64,000 nucleotides of DNA from an uncultured bacterium (GCA_905215325.1 CAJMPP010000003.1:1-64000); one strand, 5' to 3'. Positions 1 through 10,649 are shown, numbered from the stretch's first letter. A program made the numbers and translations. The notes: generated from the sequence alone by a model not told the origin.

Positions 1-142
1 GCTTGGCGCAAGATTGAATAATACGCGCCTGGCCGGGCCGTGTCCAGAACTATTTTGAGTTCGGCGTCATCGTCACATTCTGCACACATGTGGGGGGCTC
101 GGAGGGAGGGTGAGGCTCTCGGCGGCCTCTCTGCGGCCTTCC

Positions 143-184
143 CCGTTCCTGCGATGCTCCTATATATAAGCATCGCAGGAACGG
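143..184. repeat. Perfect 16-bp inverted repeat with a TATATATA loop
   Basis: Bases 143-158 are the exact reverse complement of 169-184. The 10-base loop contains TATATATA. There is no T tract, so a terminator is not the obvious reading; an operator or a decayed mobile-element end is possible. Confidence 0.8.
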
Positions 185-270
185 TGAAGGCTACGGTGCC
201 CTGGGGCGAGCCGCAGCGGTGCCTCTATATGCAGAAGCACCGAGAACAGAGCGCGGGATGATGCGGAAAC

Positions 271-376
271 CCCTTGCGGCTAGGCGCGCAAGGGAGAGGG
301 GACGAGAGAGCCCTTGCGGCTAGGCGCACAAGCGGGGGAGGATGCGGCTAGACCCTTGCGGCTAAGCGCACGAGGG
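271..376. repeat. Three spaced copies of a 24-bp hairpin-forming repeat
   Basis: Copies start at 271, 311 and 353 and share the core CCCTTGCGGCTAGGCGC. Copy 1 can fold CCCTTGCG onto CGCAAGGG. Copies 2 and 3 are imperfect. The period is 40 to 42 bases. This is too irregular and short for a CRISPR array. Confidence 0.75.
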
Positions 377-866
377 AGGGAAGCCGGATCGTCGGCTCCC
401 TTTCCCTATTCGGCTTACCATTCTGCTTCGATTGATTGACGATGCAACGACCAAGGTAGGCAAACCGCGGGGGATGGTCGGCGCCTTTGCCTACTCGGCG
501 AAATATACGCCCTGAAAGCCGTAACTTTCATGCTGCGTATCGGGACCAGGGACAGGGACTAGGGACTGCGGTGGAACTTCAAGCTACCAAAAACAGTATC
601 GTTTCCTTATTACCGAGGCATCGTTCTTCTATTACTACGGTTAGATTTAGAGGCTGACTGCCTTGGGCCACTATCCGACTGTTGGCTTATCGCTTGCTTT
701 GGGTTCATATGCTCGACCGAGCATCGCTTGGTGCCGCGATATCCATATATCGAAGAGGCTTGACTCCAGCGACTGCCTCCCTTGAGCTTGGCCACTTTCC
801 TGTGACCGCTTATCGGCGCTCGAACGCGCCCGATTTATCCGGGCGGCAGGTTCCTAAAAAAGAAGC

Positions 867-893
867 GGCCCGCGAGAAGGGGGCTCGCGGGCC
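867..893 (-). terminator. Rho-independent terminator on the minus strand
   Basis: A 10-bp GC-rich stem (867-876 with 884-893) has, on the minus strand, a run of six T (complement of 856-861) just after it. No minus-strand gene is visible to its right, so it may end an unannotated small RNA from 894-1320. Confidence 0.65.
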
Positions 894-1069
894 ATGGAGG
901 AGATTCGGAAGCAACGCTTATTGAGGAGGGATGCCTGCGCGTTATGGGGTACGCTAGACCGGAGGGGGTTGGTCATTCGGCGTTGCGAGCTTCCGCGGAT
1001 ATGCTATCGATTGTCAACGCTCCATCTCTCTCGTCGCATGAGCGCAAGCCGCAAACAGTTGGCGAAACG

Positions 1070-1100
1070 GTCTTGGCTGAAACTTGATCTCGGCTAAGAC
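1070..1100. repeat. 11-bp hairpin of unknown role
   Basis: Bases 1070-1080 pair with 1090-1100 (two G-U pairs in RNA) around a 9-base loop. It lies in the segment that the minus-strand terminator at 867-893 would serve. Confidence 0.4.
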
Positions 1101-1320
1101 CAAGGTGCGGCTTCGCTCCCGACAACATGGATAGTACGTCGGATCGGGCAGCCGCGCGCCACCCTTAGATGGTTATTTTCGACTCGACGCACGGTTCTTC
1201 CTAGTTACCCGAAAGGGGTGTCTAAGGCATTTTCGCTGGTCAGGTTGTTGATCCTCTTTTTTGAGTCGCAAGCTCATTGTTAACTGCGTATGCTACCATT
1301 CCCCTGAGAGAAGGGGCGAA

Positions 1321-2757
1321 ATGAAAACTGCAGCATCAGCGAAACCGGAGTCGAACCATAAACCTGCCGGCGACAAGCCGCGCTTTAGCGCCAAGATGAC
1401 CGCGTTTGCGTCAACGGGCATAGCATGCCCGTTGGCTTGGGGCTTTTTAATCAACGCATTCGGAGGAGTAAGCCCCTCCGCCCAGCTTCCCTGGACGTTT
1501 TCCTACCTTCTGCTGGCGGTGGCCGTTTTGCTTTTCGCTGCCGTTTCGCGCAAAGCACCGAGGTTCTTCACCTCTGGGATTTCCGCAGCGGCTGTCGGCG
1601 CGCTCGGCGCACTTGGTGCAGTGCTGCTCGCACTTACGCTTACCGCGATCCCCTCGATTCCGCTTCAATTTGCTGCCATGGCGCTATGCGCATGCGTTCT
1701 TGGCTGGCTATACCTGCAATGGGGTACGTTCTACGCGAAGCTCGATTTGCGCCATGCGGTGATTTACCTGCTGCTGGCCAACATCGGGGGGTCGGCGCTG
1801 AAGGCGCTCACGCACTTCGTCCCCATCGAGGCGCAATGCGTGTTCGCCGCGCTATTGCCCATCCTCTCGGTGTGGATGTGCCGTGTCGCAGTTGCCGGCA
1901 TCGAAGGCGCAGGCATGCAAAAATCCGTCATCCGCTTTGACTCCCATAATATGAGAGGGCTATGGAAAGTCGCTGTGACCATTGCCGCTTTCAGCTTCGT
2001 GGCCGCGTTCCTGGTAAGCCGGTTCTCGGGAAACCAATCCCAGGTGCCTGCTATCGACTTCTTGCTTGGGCGTTTACTGGAAATGATCATCTCGGGCATC
2101 GTGCTATTCGTGGTAGTGAAGTTGAACAAGCCTTTTAACTTCTCGCAATTGTGGCGTATCGCGCTTTTGGTGCTTGCTCTAGACATGCTCAGTCAGACCA
2201 CATTCCCTGAAATGACCGTGCTTCGATGCGTGGAAAGCAGTGCTTGGGACCTTATCGTGCTATTCGCCTGGTTGACCCTGTCCGACGTGGCACAGCATTC
2301 GAAGCTTCCCGCCCCATGGGTCTTCGGCATCGGATGGGCGTGCTACACAGCACCGTTCGCCATCGGCTCGATGATGTCCCCCGCGTATTCGGGCGGCGAG
2401 CACGATGCCGTGATCGTGGTTGCATTGATGTTCGTGCTGCTGTTGGTTTCCTCGTTTTGCTTGGAAATGCGCGACCAGGATACGAAGTGGCTGTTCGCGG
2501 AATTACGCGGCGAGCCGGTAAGCGCGCCGGCAGATTACCGAAGCCTTGAAGATCGCTGCGAGGAGGTTGGCAAGCGACACAAGCTGACCCCGCGCGAGCT
2601 TGAGATCATGCAGCTGCTGTGCAAGGGACGCACGAAAGCGTACATCGCCGAGACGCTATACTTGACCGAGAACACCGTGAAGGGCCACACGAAGCATATC
2701 TACTCGAAACTAGATGTGCATAGCAAGCAAGAGCTGCTTGACCTGGTTGAACGCTAA
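1321..2757 (+). CDS. LuxR-type regulator with a multi-span membrane N-terminus
   Basis: The 478-residue protein has about ten to twelve hydrophobic segments over roughly residues 20-400, then a soluble C-terminal LuxR helix-turn-helix (about 415-475) with the typical LTPRELEIMQLL start and TENTVKGHTKHIYSKL recognition helix. Proteins of this plan are abundant in Eggerthellaceae and are thought to sense a ligand or membrane state and bind DNA directly. The start at 1321 is chosen because AGAAGGGG lies just before the ATG; an upstream TTG at 1261 is also in frame but lacks such a site. A strong terminator follows. Ligand and targets are unknown. Confidence 0.9.
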   Translation: MKTAASAKPESNHKPAGDKPRFSAKMTAFASTGIACPLAWGFLINAFGGVSPSAQLPWTFSYLLLAVAVLLFAAVSRKAPRFFTSGISAAAVGALGALGAVLLALTLTAIPSIPLQFAAMALCACVLGWLYLQWGTFYAKLDLRHAVIYLLLANIGGSALKALTHFVPIEAQCVFAALLPILSVWMCRVAVAGIEGAGMQKSVIRFDSHNMRGLWKVAVTIAAFSFVAAFLVSRFSGNQSQVPAIDFLLGRLLEMIISGIVLFVVVKLNKPFNFSQLWRIALLVLALDMLSQTTFPEMTVLRCVESSAWDLIVLFAWLTLSDVAQHSKLPAPWVFGIGWACYTAPFAIGSMMSPAYSGGEHDAVIVVALMFVLLLVSSFCLEMRDQDTKWLFAELRGEPVSAPADYRSLEDRCEEVGKRHKLTPRELEIMQLLCKGRTKAYIAETLYLTENTVKGHTKHIYSKLDVHSKQELLDLVER

Positions 2758-2820
2758 GCCCTACGCTTTGGTGCGATCAAAGGACCGATATCGAGACGCA
2801 CCGATCTCGCATATAAACTA

Positions 2821-2856
2821 AGAGCGCCTGCCGAGATGAAACTCGGCAGGCGCTCT
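2821..2856. terminator. Terminator between luxR-type gene and clpB
   Basis: A perfect 15-bp stem (2821-2835 with 2842-2856) around a 6-base loop ends in TTTTT on the plus strand. It lies between two convergent genes and may work in both directions. Confidence 0.9.
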
Positions 2857-2911
2857 TTTTCGTTATACGCTTGCAGCTGAGCCGCGAAAACCGCGGCGCA
2901 CGGCCACCTGG

Positions 2912-5611
2912 CTAGTCAACCGGTACGGCGTCAAGCTCCAACGGCGGCTCGACGCGGCACACGTACTCGTCGGTTGCCTCGTCGATGTCGATAAGCACAT
3001 GGCTGCGATCGGGCAGCTTGCCCTCGACGATCTTCTGCGCGACGCGATCGACGATCTCGCGCTGCACCAAGCGCTTGCAGGGACGTGCGCCATACACCGG
3101 ATCGAACCCGTCGATGGACAGATGATCCATAGCAGCGGGCGTGACGTCGAGCGTGACACGGCGATCAGCCAGGCGCTGCCGCACGTCGTTGAGCTGCAGC
3201 TCGACGATGGGCTCCATATTGGCGATGGACAGCGCATGGAACGTGATGACCTCGTCTATACGGTTGAGGAACTCGGGGCGGAAGGTGTTGCGAAGCGCAT
3301 CGTTGATCTTGTTGGACAGCTCCGCCAAGCTCTTCGCCGCCGTTTCCACATCGCCCTTCATGACGTTTTCCATAACGTCGCCCATGGTTTCCTTCTTGGC
3401 ATTCGCGCTTTCGTATTCGCGAATGGCCTGAGAGCCGATGTTGCTGGTCATGATGATGATGGCGTTCTTGAACGACACCAAACGACCCTGGCCGTCCGTC
3501 AAGCGGCCGTCATCGAGCACCTGCAGCAAGATGTTGAAGACATCGGGGTGGGCCTTCTCCACCTCATCGAGCAGGATGACGCTGTACGGACGACGACGCA
3601 CGGCTTCGGTAAGCTGGCCGCCCTCGTCGTAACCGACGTATCCCGGAGGGGCACCGATCAGGCGCTGCACGCTGAACTTCTCCATGTACTCCGACATGTC
3701 GATGCGCACCATGGCCTTCTCGCTGTCGAACAGGTATTCCGCCAGCGCCTTCGCCAGCTCGGTCTTGCCCACGCCGGTAGGACCGAGGAACAGGAAGCTG
3801 CCGATGGGCTTGTTCGGGTCGGACAGGCCTGCGCGGTTGCGGCGGATAGCGCCGGCGACCGCCGAGACCGCTTCGTCCTGGCCGATGACGCGCTCATGCA
3901 GCTTGTCCTCGAGGTCGACGAGCTTCTCCATCTCGCCCTGCATCATCTTGGACACGGGGATGCCGGTCCAGGTGGACACCACCTCGGCGATCTCCTCCTG
4001 CGACACCTCCTCCTTGAGGATTGCACCGTCCTCCTGCTTGTCGTTCAGGGCCTGTTCGGCCTGCTCCAGCTTACGCTGCAGCTCGGGGATGCGGCCGTAG
4101 CGGATCTCGGAGGCCTTCACCAAATCGCCCTCGCGGGTTGCGCGCTCCTCTTCGGTTTGCGCGGCTTCCAGGTCGGCCTTGAGCGTTTGGACGTCCTCGA
4201 TGACGTCCTTTTCGTTTTGCCACTCGGCCTTGCGCTTCGACAGGGAGTCCTGAGCGTCGGCGATTTCCTTGCGCAGATGATCAAGGCGCTCGCGGCTGAC
4301 CTCGTCCGTCTCCTTCATAAGCGCCTGCTCCTCGATCTGCATCTGGGTGAGCTTGCGCTCCGCCAGATCGACCTCTTCGGGCATGCTGTCGATCTCGATG
4401 CGCAGGCGGCTGGCAGCCTCGTCCATGAGGTCGATGGCCTTGTCGGGCAGGAAGCGGTCGGAGATGTAGCGGTTCGACAGCTCCGCGCAGGCGACGATGG
4501 CGGCGTCGGTGATGCGCACGCCATGATGGATCTCGTACTTCTCCTTCAAACCGCGAAGGATGGCGATGGTATCCTCGACTGTGGGCTCGCTGACCATGAC
4601 CGTCTGGAAACGACGCTCCAGAGCGGCGTCCTTCTCGATGTACTTGCGATACTCGTCGAGCGTGGTTGCGCCGATGGCGTGCAGCTCGCCGCGCGCCAGG
4701 GCGGGCTTGAGCATGTTGCCCGCATCCATGGAGCTATCGCCCGTGGAACCGGCGCCCACGATGGTGTGCAGCTCATCGATGAACAGGATGATCTGGCCGT
4801 TCGACTCCTTGACCTCGCGCAGAACCGCCTTCAAGCGGTCCTCGAACTCGCCGCGGTACTTAGCGCCCGCGACCATGGCGCCCAGGTCGAGCGCGATGAC
4901 ATCGTGGTCCTTCAAGCCGGACGGGACGTCGCCGGCGACGATGCGCTGCGCCAAGCCTTCGACGATGGCGGTTTTGCCGACGCCGGGCTCGCCGATGAGC
5001 ACGGGGTTGTTCTTCGTGCGGCGGCTGAGCACCTGGATGGTGCGGCGAATCTCCTCGGAGCGGCCGATGACCGGGTCGAGCTTGCCCTCGCGCGCCTTCT
5101 GCGTAAGGTTCTGACCGTACTGGTTCAAGGCATCGAGCTCAGGCTTGCTCTGCTGATCGGTGACGCGGGTGGAGCCGCGCAGGGAGCTGTACGCTTCCTC
5201 GACGGTTTTCCCCGTGATGCCGAGACCGTTGAGCACGCGGCCCGCGTCGCCCTTGTCCTGAGCCAAGGCGATAAGCAGGTGCTCGGTGGTTGCGTAGCTG
5301 TCGCCCATGCGCTCCGCCGCCTTCACGGCGTTATCGATGACCTTCATAAGGTTGTTGCTGGGCATGGCCATGGGCATGGTGGAACCGCTGGCCTTCGGCA
5401 TGGCAGCGATGGCGGCGTCAACGTTTTGCGACAGCTGCGCCGGATCGGCGCCGATACGCTTGATGATGGCGGACAGATTGTTCTCCGATGCGTCCAGCAT
5501 GGCCTTGAGCAGGTGAATGGGCTCGATGGTGCCGGATTGCGCATCGCCGGCAACGCCCATCGAGGCCTGGAAGGCCTCCTGAGCGGTAACGGCAAGTTTA
5601 TCTAATCTCAT
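2912..5611 (-). CDS. clpB: ClpB disaggregase
   Basis: The 899-residue protein has the full ClpB plan: N-terminal Clp repeat domain, first AAA domain with Walker A GEPGVGKTA at residues 207-215, a coiled-coil middle domain (about 405-535), second AAA domain with GPTGVGKTELAKAL, and a C-terminal D2-small domain. ClpB works with DnaK-DnaJ-GrpE in the cytoplasm to pull apart aggregated proteins. The ATG at 5611 follows AAAGGAGG with 6-base spacing. It is the last gene of the dnaK operon, 34 bases after hspR; in many actinobacteria clpB is a separate HspR target, so its inclusion here puts all partners on one transcript. Confidence 0.97.
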   Translation of the reverse strand: MRLDKLAVTAQEAFQASMGVAGDAQSGTIEPIHLLKAMLDASENNLSAIIKRIGADPAQLSQNVDAAIAAMPKASGSTMPMAMPSNNLMKVIDNAVKAAERMGDSYATTEHLLIALAQDKGDAGRVLNGLGITGKTVEEAYSSLRGSTRVTDQQSKPELDALNQYGQNLTQKAREGKLDPVIGRSEEIRRTIQVLSRRTKNNPVLIGEPGVGKTAIVEGLAQRIVAGDVPSGLKDHDVIALDLGAMVAGAKYRGEFEDRLKAVLREVKESNGQIILFIDELHTIVGAGSTGDSSMDAGNMLKPALARGELHAIGATTLDEYRKYIEKDAALERRFQTVMVSEPTVEDTIAILRGLKEKYEIHHGVRITDAAIVACAELSNRYISDRFLPDKAIDLMDEAASRLRIEIDSMPEEVDLAERKLTQMQIEEQALMKETDEVSRERLDHLRKEIADAQDSLSKRKAEWQNEKDVIEDVQTLKADLEAAQTEEERATREGDLVKASEIRYGRIPELQRKLEQAEQALNDKQEDGAILKEEVSQEEIAEVVSTWTGIPVSKMMQGEMEKLVDLEDKLHERVIGQDEAVSAVAGAIRRNRAGLSDPNKPIGSFLFLGPTGVGKTELAKALAEYLFDSEKAMVRIDMSEYMEKFSVQRLIGAPPGYVGYDEGGQLTEAVRRRPYSVILLDEVEKAHPDVFNILLQVLDDGRLTDGQGRLVSFKNAIIIMTSNIGSQAIREYESANAKKETMGDVMENVMKGDVETAAKSLAELSNKINDALRNTFRPEFLNRIDEVITFHALSIANMEPIVELQLNDVRQRLADRRVTLDVTPAAMDHLSIDGFDPVYGARPCKRLVQREIVDRVAQKIVEGKLPDRSHVLIDIDEATDEYVCRVEPPLELDAVPVD

Positions 5612-5645
5612 GCGAACCTCCTTTGAATCGGTTCAACGCATTTGT

Positions 5646-6044
5646 TTACAAAAGCGAGCTGGGGCGGCGAACGACGATCGCCGTGGGCGACTGCACAAGG
5701 GAGTTCACGCTTTCGCGCGTTTCCAGCTCGTGCACGCGGTCGGCAAGGCGGCGAACCCGTTTGTGCAGGTCGTCTATTTCCTGGTCGCGATCGACCAGAC
5801 GGCCTTGCAGATCAAGGATGCGGATGACCCCGGCGAGGTTGATGCCCTCGCCGGTGAGCTCGTTGATAAGGGACAGGCGCTCGATATCCGCCTGCGAGTA
5901 CATGCGGGTATTGCCGCTGGTGCGCTGGGGCGTTACCAGGCCCTTCTGCTCGTACGCTCGAAGGGTTTGAGGATGCACGCCTGCCAGCTCGGCAGCCACG
6001 CCGATCATATACAGGGGCCGGTTGCGATCGTTCCATTCGGGCAT
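5646..6044 (-). CDS. hspR: HspR, MerR-family heat-shock repressor
   Basis: The 132-residue protein starts with a MerR helix-turn-helix (YMIGVAAELAGVHPQTLRAYE and the GLV wing, residues 12-45) followed by a coiled coil. This matches HspR, which represses dnaK operons in actinobacteria by binding HAIR dyads and uses DnaK as co-repressor. It starts two bases after the dnaJ stop, so it is translated from the same message. A HAIR-like dyad overlaps the dnaK promoter at 9766-9786, which fits autoregulation of the whole operon. Confidence 0.93.
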   Translation of the reverse strand: MPEWNDRNRPLYMIGVAAELAGVHPQTLRAYEQKGLVTPQRTSGNTRMYSQADIERLSLINELTGEGINLAGVIRILDLQGRLVDRDQEIDDLHKRVRRLADRVHELETRESVNSLVQSPTAIVVRRPSSLL

Positions 6045-6046
6045 GC

Positions 6047-7000
6047 CTACCAGCTCCTCACATCATCGGACGACGCCTCCAAAAACGCCTCCATGGCCTT
6101 TTGCTGCTGCGGGTTCATGGACTTGGGAACCTGCACCTTGACGGTGATCTTCAGGTCGCCGCTGCCGGAGCCCTTCACCTTCGGCGCGCCTTTGCCGCGA
6201 ACCGACATGACCGTTTGGTCTTGCGTTCCGGCAGGCACCTTCACGCGCACCTTCGTGCCGTCGGGAGCAGGCACGACCACGCTGGCGCCCAATGCCGCCT
6301 CCGCCACGTTGACGGGCACATCGATGAGCACATCAGCCCCATCCCGCTTGAAGTACGGATGATCCTGGATGCGGGTGGTGACCAGCAGGTCGCCGGCCTC
6401 ACCGCCCGATTCACCAGGCGCACCCTTGCCGCGGAAGCGCAAACGTCCGCCATCGACGGCGCCCGCAGGGACCTTGACGGTCAGCGTTTCCGAATCGGCG
6501 CGACCGGGCACGCGAACGGTAACGCGCTTCTCCGTACCGGCAAACGCCTCTTCGAACGTAACGTTCAGGGTAACGTTCATGTCCTGGCCCTTGCGCGGAC
6601 GAGGCTGGCGGCCCGCAAAGCCGCTAGCGCCGGCACCGTTGAAATCCCAGTTCGAGCCAAATGCGCCCTCACCGCGACGGATGCTTTCGAGAATATCGGC
6701 CCAGCTGCCGAAACCGCCCGCTCCGGCGCCGCCGAAGATATCCTCGACGTTCATGGACCCGCCGCCCCATCCTCGAGGGATCTGGTTCTCGTTCGCCGTG
6801 CCGTATTGGTCGTACAGCTTGCGCTTCTTATCGTCTGACAAGACCTCGTAGGCTTCGTTGATCTCTTTGAACTTGGCTTCGCTGCCGCCCGCATCGGGGT
6901 GGTATTTGCGCGCTAGCTTTCGGAACGCCTTCTTGATCTCGTCGGTGGTCGCCGTGCGCGGAACGCCCAGCGTTTTGTAGTAATCCGGAGTAGCCGGCAT
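6047..7000 (-). CDS. dnaJ: DnaJ-type co-chaperone without zinc fingers
   Basis: The 317-residue protein has a J domain with the HPD motif at residues 34-36, a Gly/Phe-rich linker (about 75-150) and two C-terminal substrate-binding beta domains. The four CxxCxGxG zinc-finger repeats of class I DnaJ are absent, so this is a class II (CbpA-like) protein although it occupies the dnaJ operon position. It stimulates DnaK ATP hydrolysis and delivers substrates. The ATG at 7000 has AAAGGAAGG eight bases upstream; a GTG three codons earlier overlaps that site and is less likely. Confidence 0.93.
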   Translation of the reverse strand: MPATPDYYKTLGVPRTATTDEIKKAFRKLARKYHPDAGGSEAKFKEINEAYEVLSDDKKRKLYDQYGTANENQIPRGWGGGSMNVEDIFGGAGAGGFGSWADILESIRRGEGAFGSNWDFNGAGASGFAGRQPRPRKGQDMNVTLNVTFEEAFAGTEKRVTVRVPGRADSETLTVKVPAGAVDGGRLRFRGKGAPGESGGEAGDLLVTTRIQDHPYFKRDGADVLIDVPVNVAEAALGASVVVPAPDGTKVRVKVPAGTQDQTVMSVRGKGAPKVKGSGSGDLKITVKVQVPKSMNPQQQKAMEAFLEASSDDVRSW

Positions 7001-7067
7001 GCGCTCCACCTTCCTTTCTTAAGTAAGCACGAGGGCGGACCATACCGCCCGCCCTCGCAAAAGCTAT

Positions 7068-7760
7068 CTATTCGTCTTCGCTCTCGGGCTTGGGCCTCTT
7101 CGGACCGCCCGTGGTGACGGTGACCATTGCGGCTCGGAGAACCTTCGTCCCCATCTTGTAGCCCTTCTGGTACACCTCATGCACCGTCTCGTCCGGCACG
7201 GACGCATCGTCGACCGTGGCGACCGCCTGACACTCGAGCGCATCGAAAGCCTGGCCGGCAGGGTTGATGACCTGCACACCACCGGTTTCCAGCACGTTCA
7301 CGAACTTGCTGTGCACGGCTTTCACGCCGTCGATCAAGCCGGCTTCACCGTTCTTCTCGGCGTAGTCGATGGTGCGCTCGAAATCGTCGATGACGGGCAG
7401 CAGCTTCTCGACCAGCTTCTCACCGGCACGGAGGCGCTCCTGCTCGCGCTGCTCTGCCGTACGACGACGGTACGTATCCCATTCGGCATGCAGGCGCAGG
7501 TATTTGTCCTGCCAGTCCTTCGCCTCTGCCTGGGCCTTCTCCACCAGCTCGTCGTTGGTGGGAGCCTCTTCGGCCTGGGCCTCGAGCACTTCCTCGGCCT
7601 CCGCGACCGTATCGGATGCGGCATCGGTTGCCTCGGGAGCGGCACCGCCCTGCTGGGCGGCGCCTTCCTGCTTCACGTCGGACGCTTCGTTCTGGATGGG
7701 AATCTGGGTGCCCTGATCCTGCGTTGCGCGCTCAGGCTCGGGCGTGCTCTGCATCGTCAT
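7068..7760 (-). CDS. grpE: GrpE nucleotide exchange factor
   Basis: This 230-residue protein has a long acidic, low-complexity N-terminus (residues 1-75), then the GrpE coiled coil and C-terminal beta domain ending in the family pattern RAAMVTVTTG. GrpE releases ADP from DnaK. It starts five bases after the dnaK stop, with AGAGGGGAAG lying inside the end of dnaK, so translation is likely coupled. The acidic extension is longer than in E. coli GrpE but ordinary for actinobacteria. Confidence 0.95.
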   Translation of the reverse strand: MTMQSTPEPERATQDQGTQIPIQNEASDVKQEGAAQQGGAAPEATDAASDTVAEAEEVLEAQAEEAPTNDELVEKAQAEAKDWQDKYLRLHAEWDTYRRRTAEQREQERLRAGEKLVEKLLPVIDDFERTIDYAEKNGEAGLIDGVKAVHSKFVNVLETGGVQVINPAGQAFDALECQAVATVDDASVPDETVHEVYQKGYKMGTKVLRAAMVTVTTGGPKRPKPESEDE

Positions 7761-7765
7761 GGCGC

Positions 7766-9667
<1,902 letters not shown>

Positions 9668-9756
9668 ATGATTGCTTCCTCTCACTTGGAGTTATGTAAC
9701 CGAAATCAGATACTGCGGCTAGGCTTTAGGGGCTTAGCCTTTTTCCAACGATTCGT

Positions 9757-9786
9757 ACTATAAAATCTAAGTCTAGGCATGTCAAG
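9757..9786 (-). promoter_or_regulatory. dnaK promoter overlapped by a HAIR-like dyad
   Basis: On the minus strand TTGACA (9785-9780) is separated by exactly 17 bases from TATAGT (9762-9757), a near-perfect housekeeping promoter. CTTGACA-N7-ACTTAGA spans 9786-9766 and resembles the HspR operator CTTGAGT-N7-ACTCAAG, with the same 7-base gap but several mismatches. Binding there would cover the -35 and spacer. Confidence 0.8.
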
Positions 9787-10139
9787 TTATTTGCGAATTA
9801 TAACGTTACGTTTTGTCAACACCAAAATGTCAGATAGGTTAAAAAATAGCTATCAAGCTTTTGAACTGGGAAAACGATGCGCCATTCCGGAAAATGGCGC
9901 CCATTCTGACACGGAATCACGGCTTACCTGCGAACGCAATGCAACTTGTGAGATCTCAGTCGCTATGCAATAGGTCCTCAAAGGACGTTTGGCATACCCC
10001 CCCCCCGCACCCGCTCAAACGCTGGCGCCGGAGATACCCCTCCACCTTCGCAGCGCACGTTTCGACCATCGAGCGCAGGAAAGCGAAAATCCGCTTTGCA
10101 ATTCGGTCCAACCTCTATGCCACATCCCCCCCCATACGC
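9787..10139. other. Intergenic region with poly-C tracts
   Basis: No supported gene is seen. The stretch has an AT-rich part (9787-9870), an 8-bp hairpin (9879-9886 with 9893-9900), a run of ten C (9997-10006) and a run of eight C (10126-10133). Confidence 0.5.
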
Positions 10140-10175
10140 AACGAGGCCCTTGCCTATGAAGGCAAGGGCCTCGTT
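10140..10175 (-). terminator. Hairpin downstream of the ferredoxin gene
   Basis: A perfect 15-bp stem (10140-10154 with 10161-10175) has a 6-base loop. It lacks a T tract on either strand, so termination or mRNA end protection is inferred only from position. Confidence 0.6.
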
Positions 10176-10196
10176 CGATGTGACCAACGACAGAGG

Positions 10197-10385
10197 TTAC
10201 TCTTCGACGACCTCGGGGATGGCGCCCATGGGGCACTCCTCGACGCAGTCGCCGCAAGCAATGCAGTTCTCCTCGTTCACGGCCTCGACAACGCCGCCGT
10301 TCACTTCCAGAACCTCCTGCGGGCAGGCGTCAACGCAAATGCCGCAGCCGATGCACTCGTCAGCCACAATAACCGGATGTGCCAT
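10197..10385 (-). CDS. Small 2[4Fe-4S] ferredoxin
   Basis: The 62-residue protein has two clusters of the form CxxCxxCxxxCP (CIGCGICVDACP and CIACGDCVEECP), the classic bacterial two-cluster ferredoxin that carries low-potential electrons for hydrogenases and oxidoreductases. The acidic C-terminus is typical. GAAGGAG precedes the ATG. The gene sits alone between its own hairpin and the hypE terminator. Its partner cannot be told from the sequence, though the neighbouring hydrogenase-maturation operon is suggestive. Confidence 0.95.
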   Translation of the reverse strand: MAHPVIVADECIGCGICVDACPQEVLEVNGGVVEAVNEENCIACGDCVEECPMGAIPEVVEE

Positions 10386-10596
10386 GGTAACTCCTTCTCG
10401 TCTATAAGCCCCGGCAAAACGCTACCGGGTCATACCCCAATTAAGCAATGCAGGCACAATACCACTACTGCCGGTGATTGCAATACGAATCAGGAAAATA
10501 CCCGGGGAGCGGTTACGACGATGCTTTCGCAACGACGCTTCACCCACGCCGTAACCATCTTGACGCCAAATTCGCCGGCTGAACGCGTAAAAAAGC

Positions 10597-10619
10597 CCCG
10601 CTTCCTATGAAGAAGCGGG
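10597..10619 (-). terminator. Terminator of the nikR-hypE operon
   Basis: CCCGCTTC (10597-10604) pairs with GAAGCGGG (10612-10619); on the minus strand the stem is followed by GC and then six T. It lies 30 bases after the hypE stop. Confidence 0.88.
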
Positions 10620-10649
10620 ACCGATCGGACCGTTGTCGCCCAGACGCGT

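Larger units (their letters stand above)
1..1320. other. Gene-free, repeat-rich intergenic region
   Basis: No reading frame here has a convincing ribosome binding site or recognisable protein. The stretch holds a perfect 16-bp hairpin (143-184), three hairpin-prone copies of a GC-rich repeat (271-376), a 9-bp dyad (456-464 with 486-494), four closely spaced GGG runs (542-564), a dyad at 709-724, a minus-strand terminator (867-893) and a further hairpin (1070-1100). The density of structure suggests regulatory or mobile-element debris rather than coding DNA. Confidence 0.6.

Noticed and set aside
271..376. Short CRISPR array
   Set aside because: Only three imperfect copies with 16-18 base gaps; no cas genes in the window.
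456..494. Cyclic-di-GMP riboswitch (GGCAAACC next to a long stem)
   Set aside because: The second conserved GCAAAGCC half and tetraloop-receptor parts are missing, and no gene follows within reach.
2999..5605. An 868-codon open frame antisense to clpB
   Set aside because: It mirrors clpB in a GC-rich gene, has no ribosome site or recognisable domain, and is His/Leu/Asp-rich as antisense shadows are.
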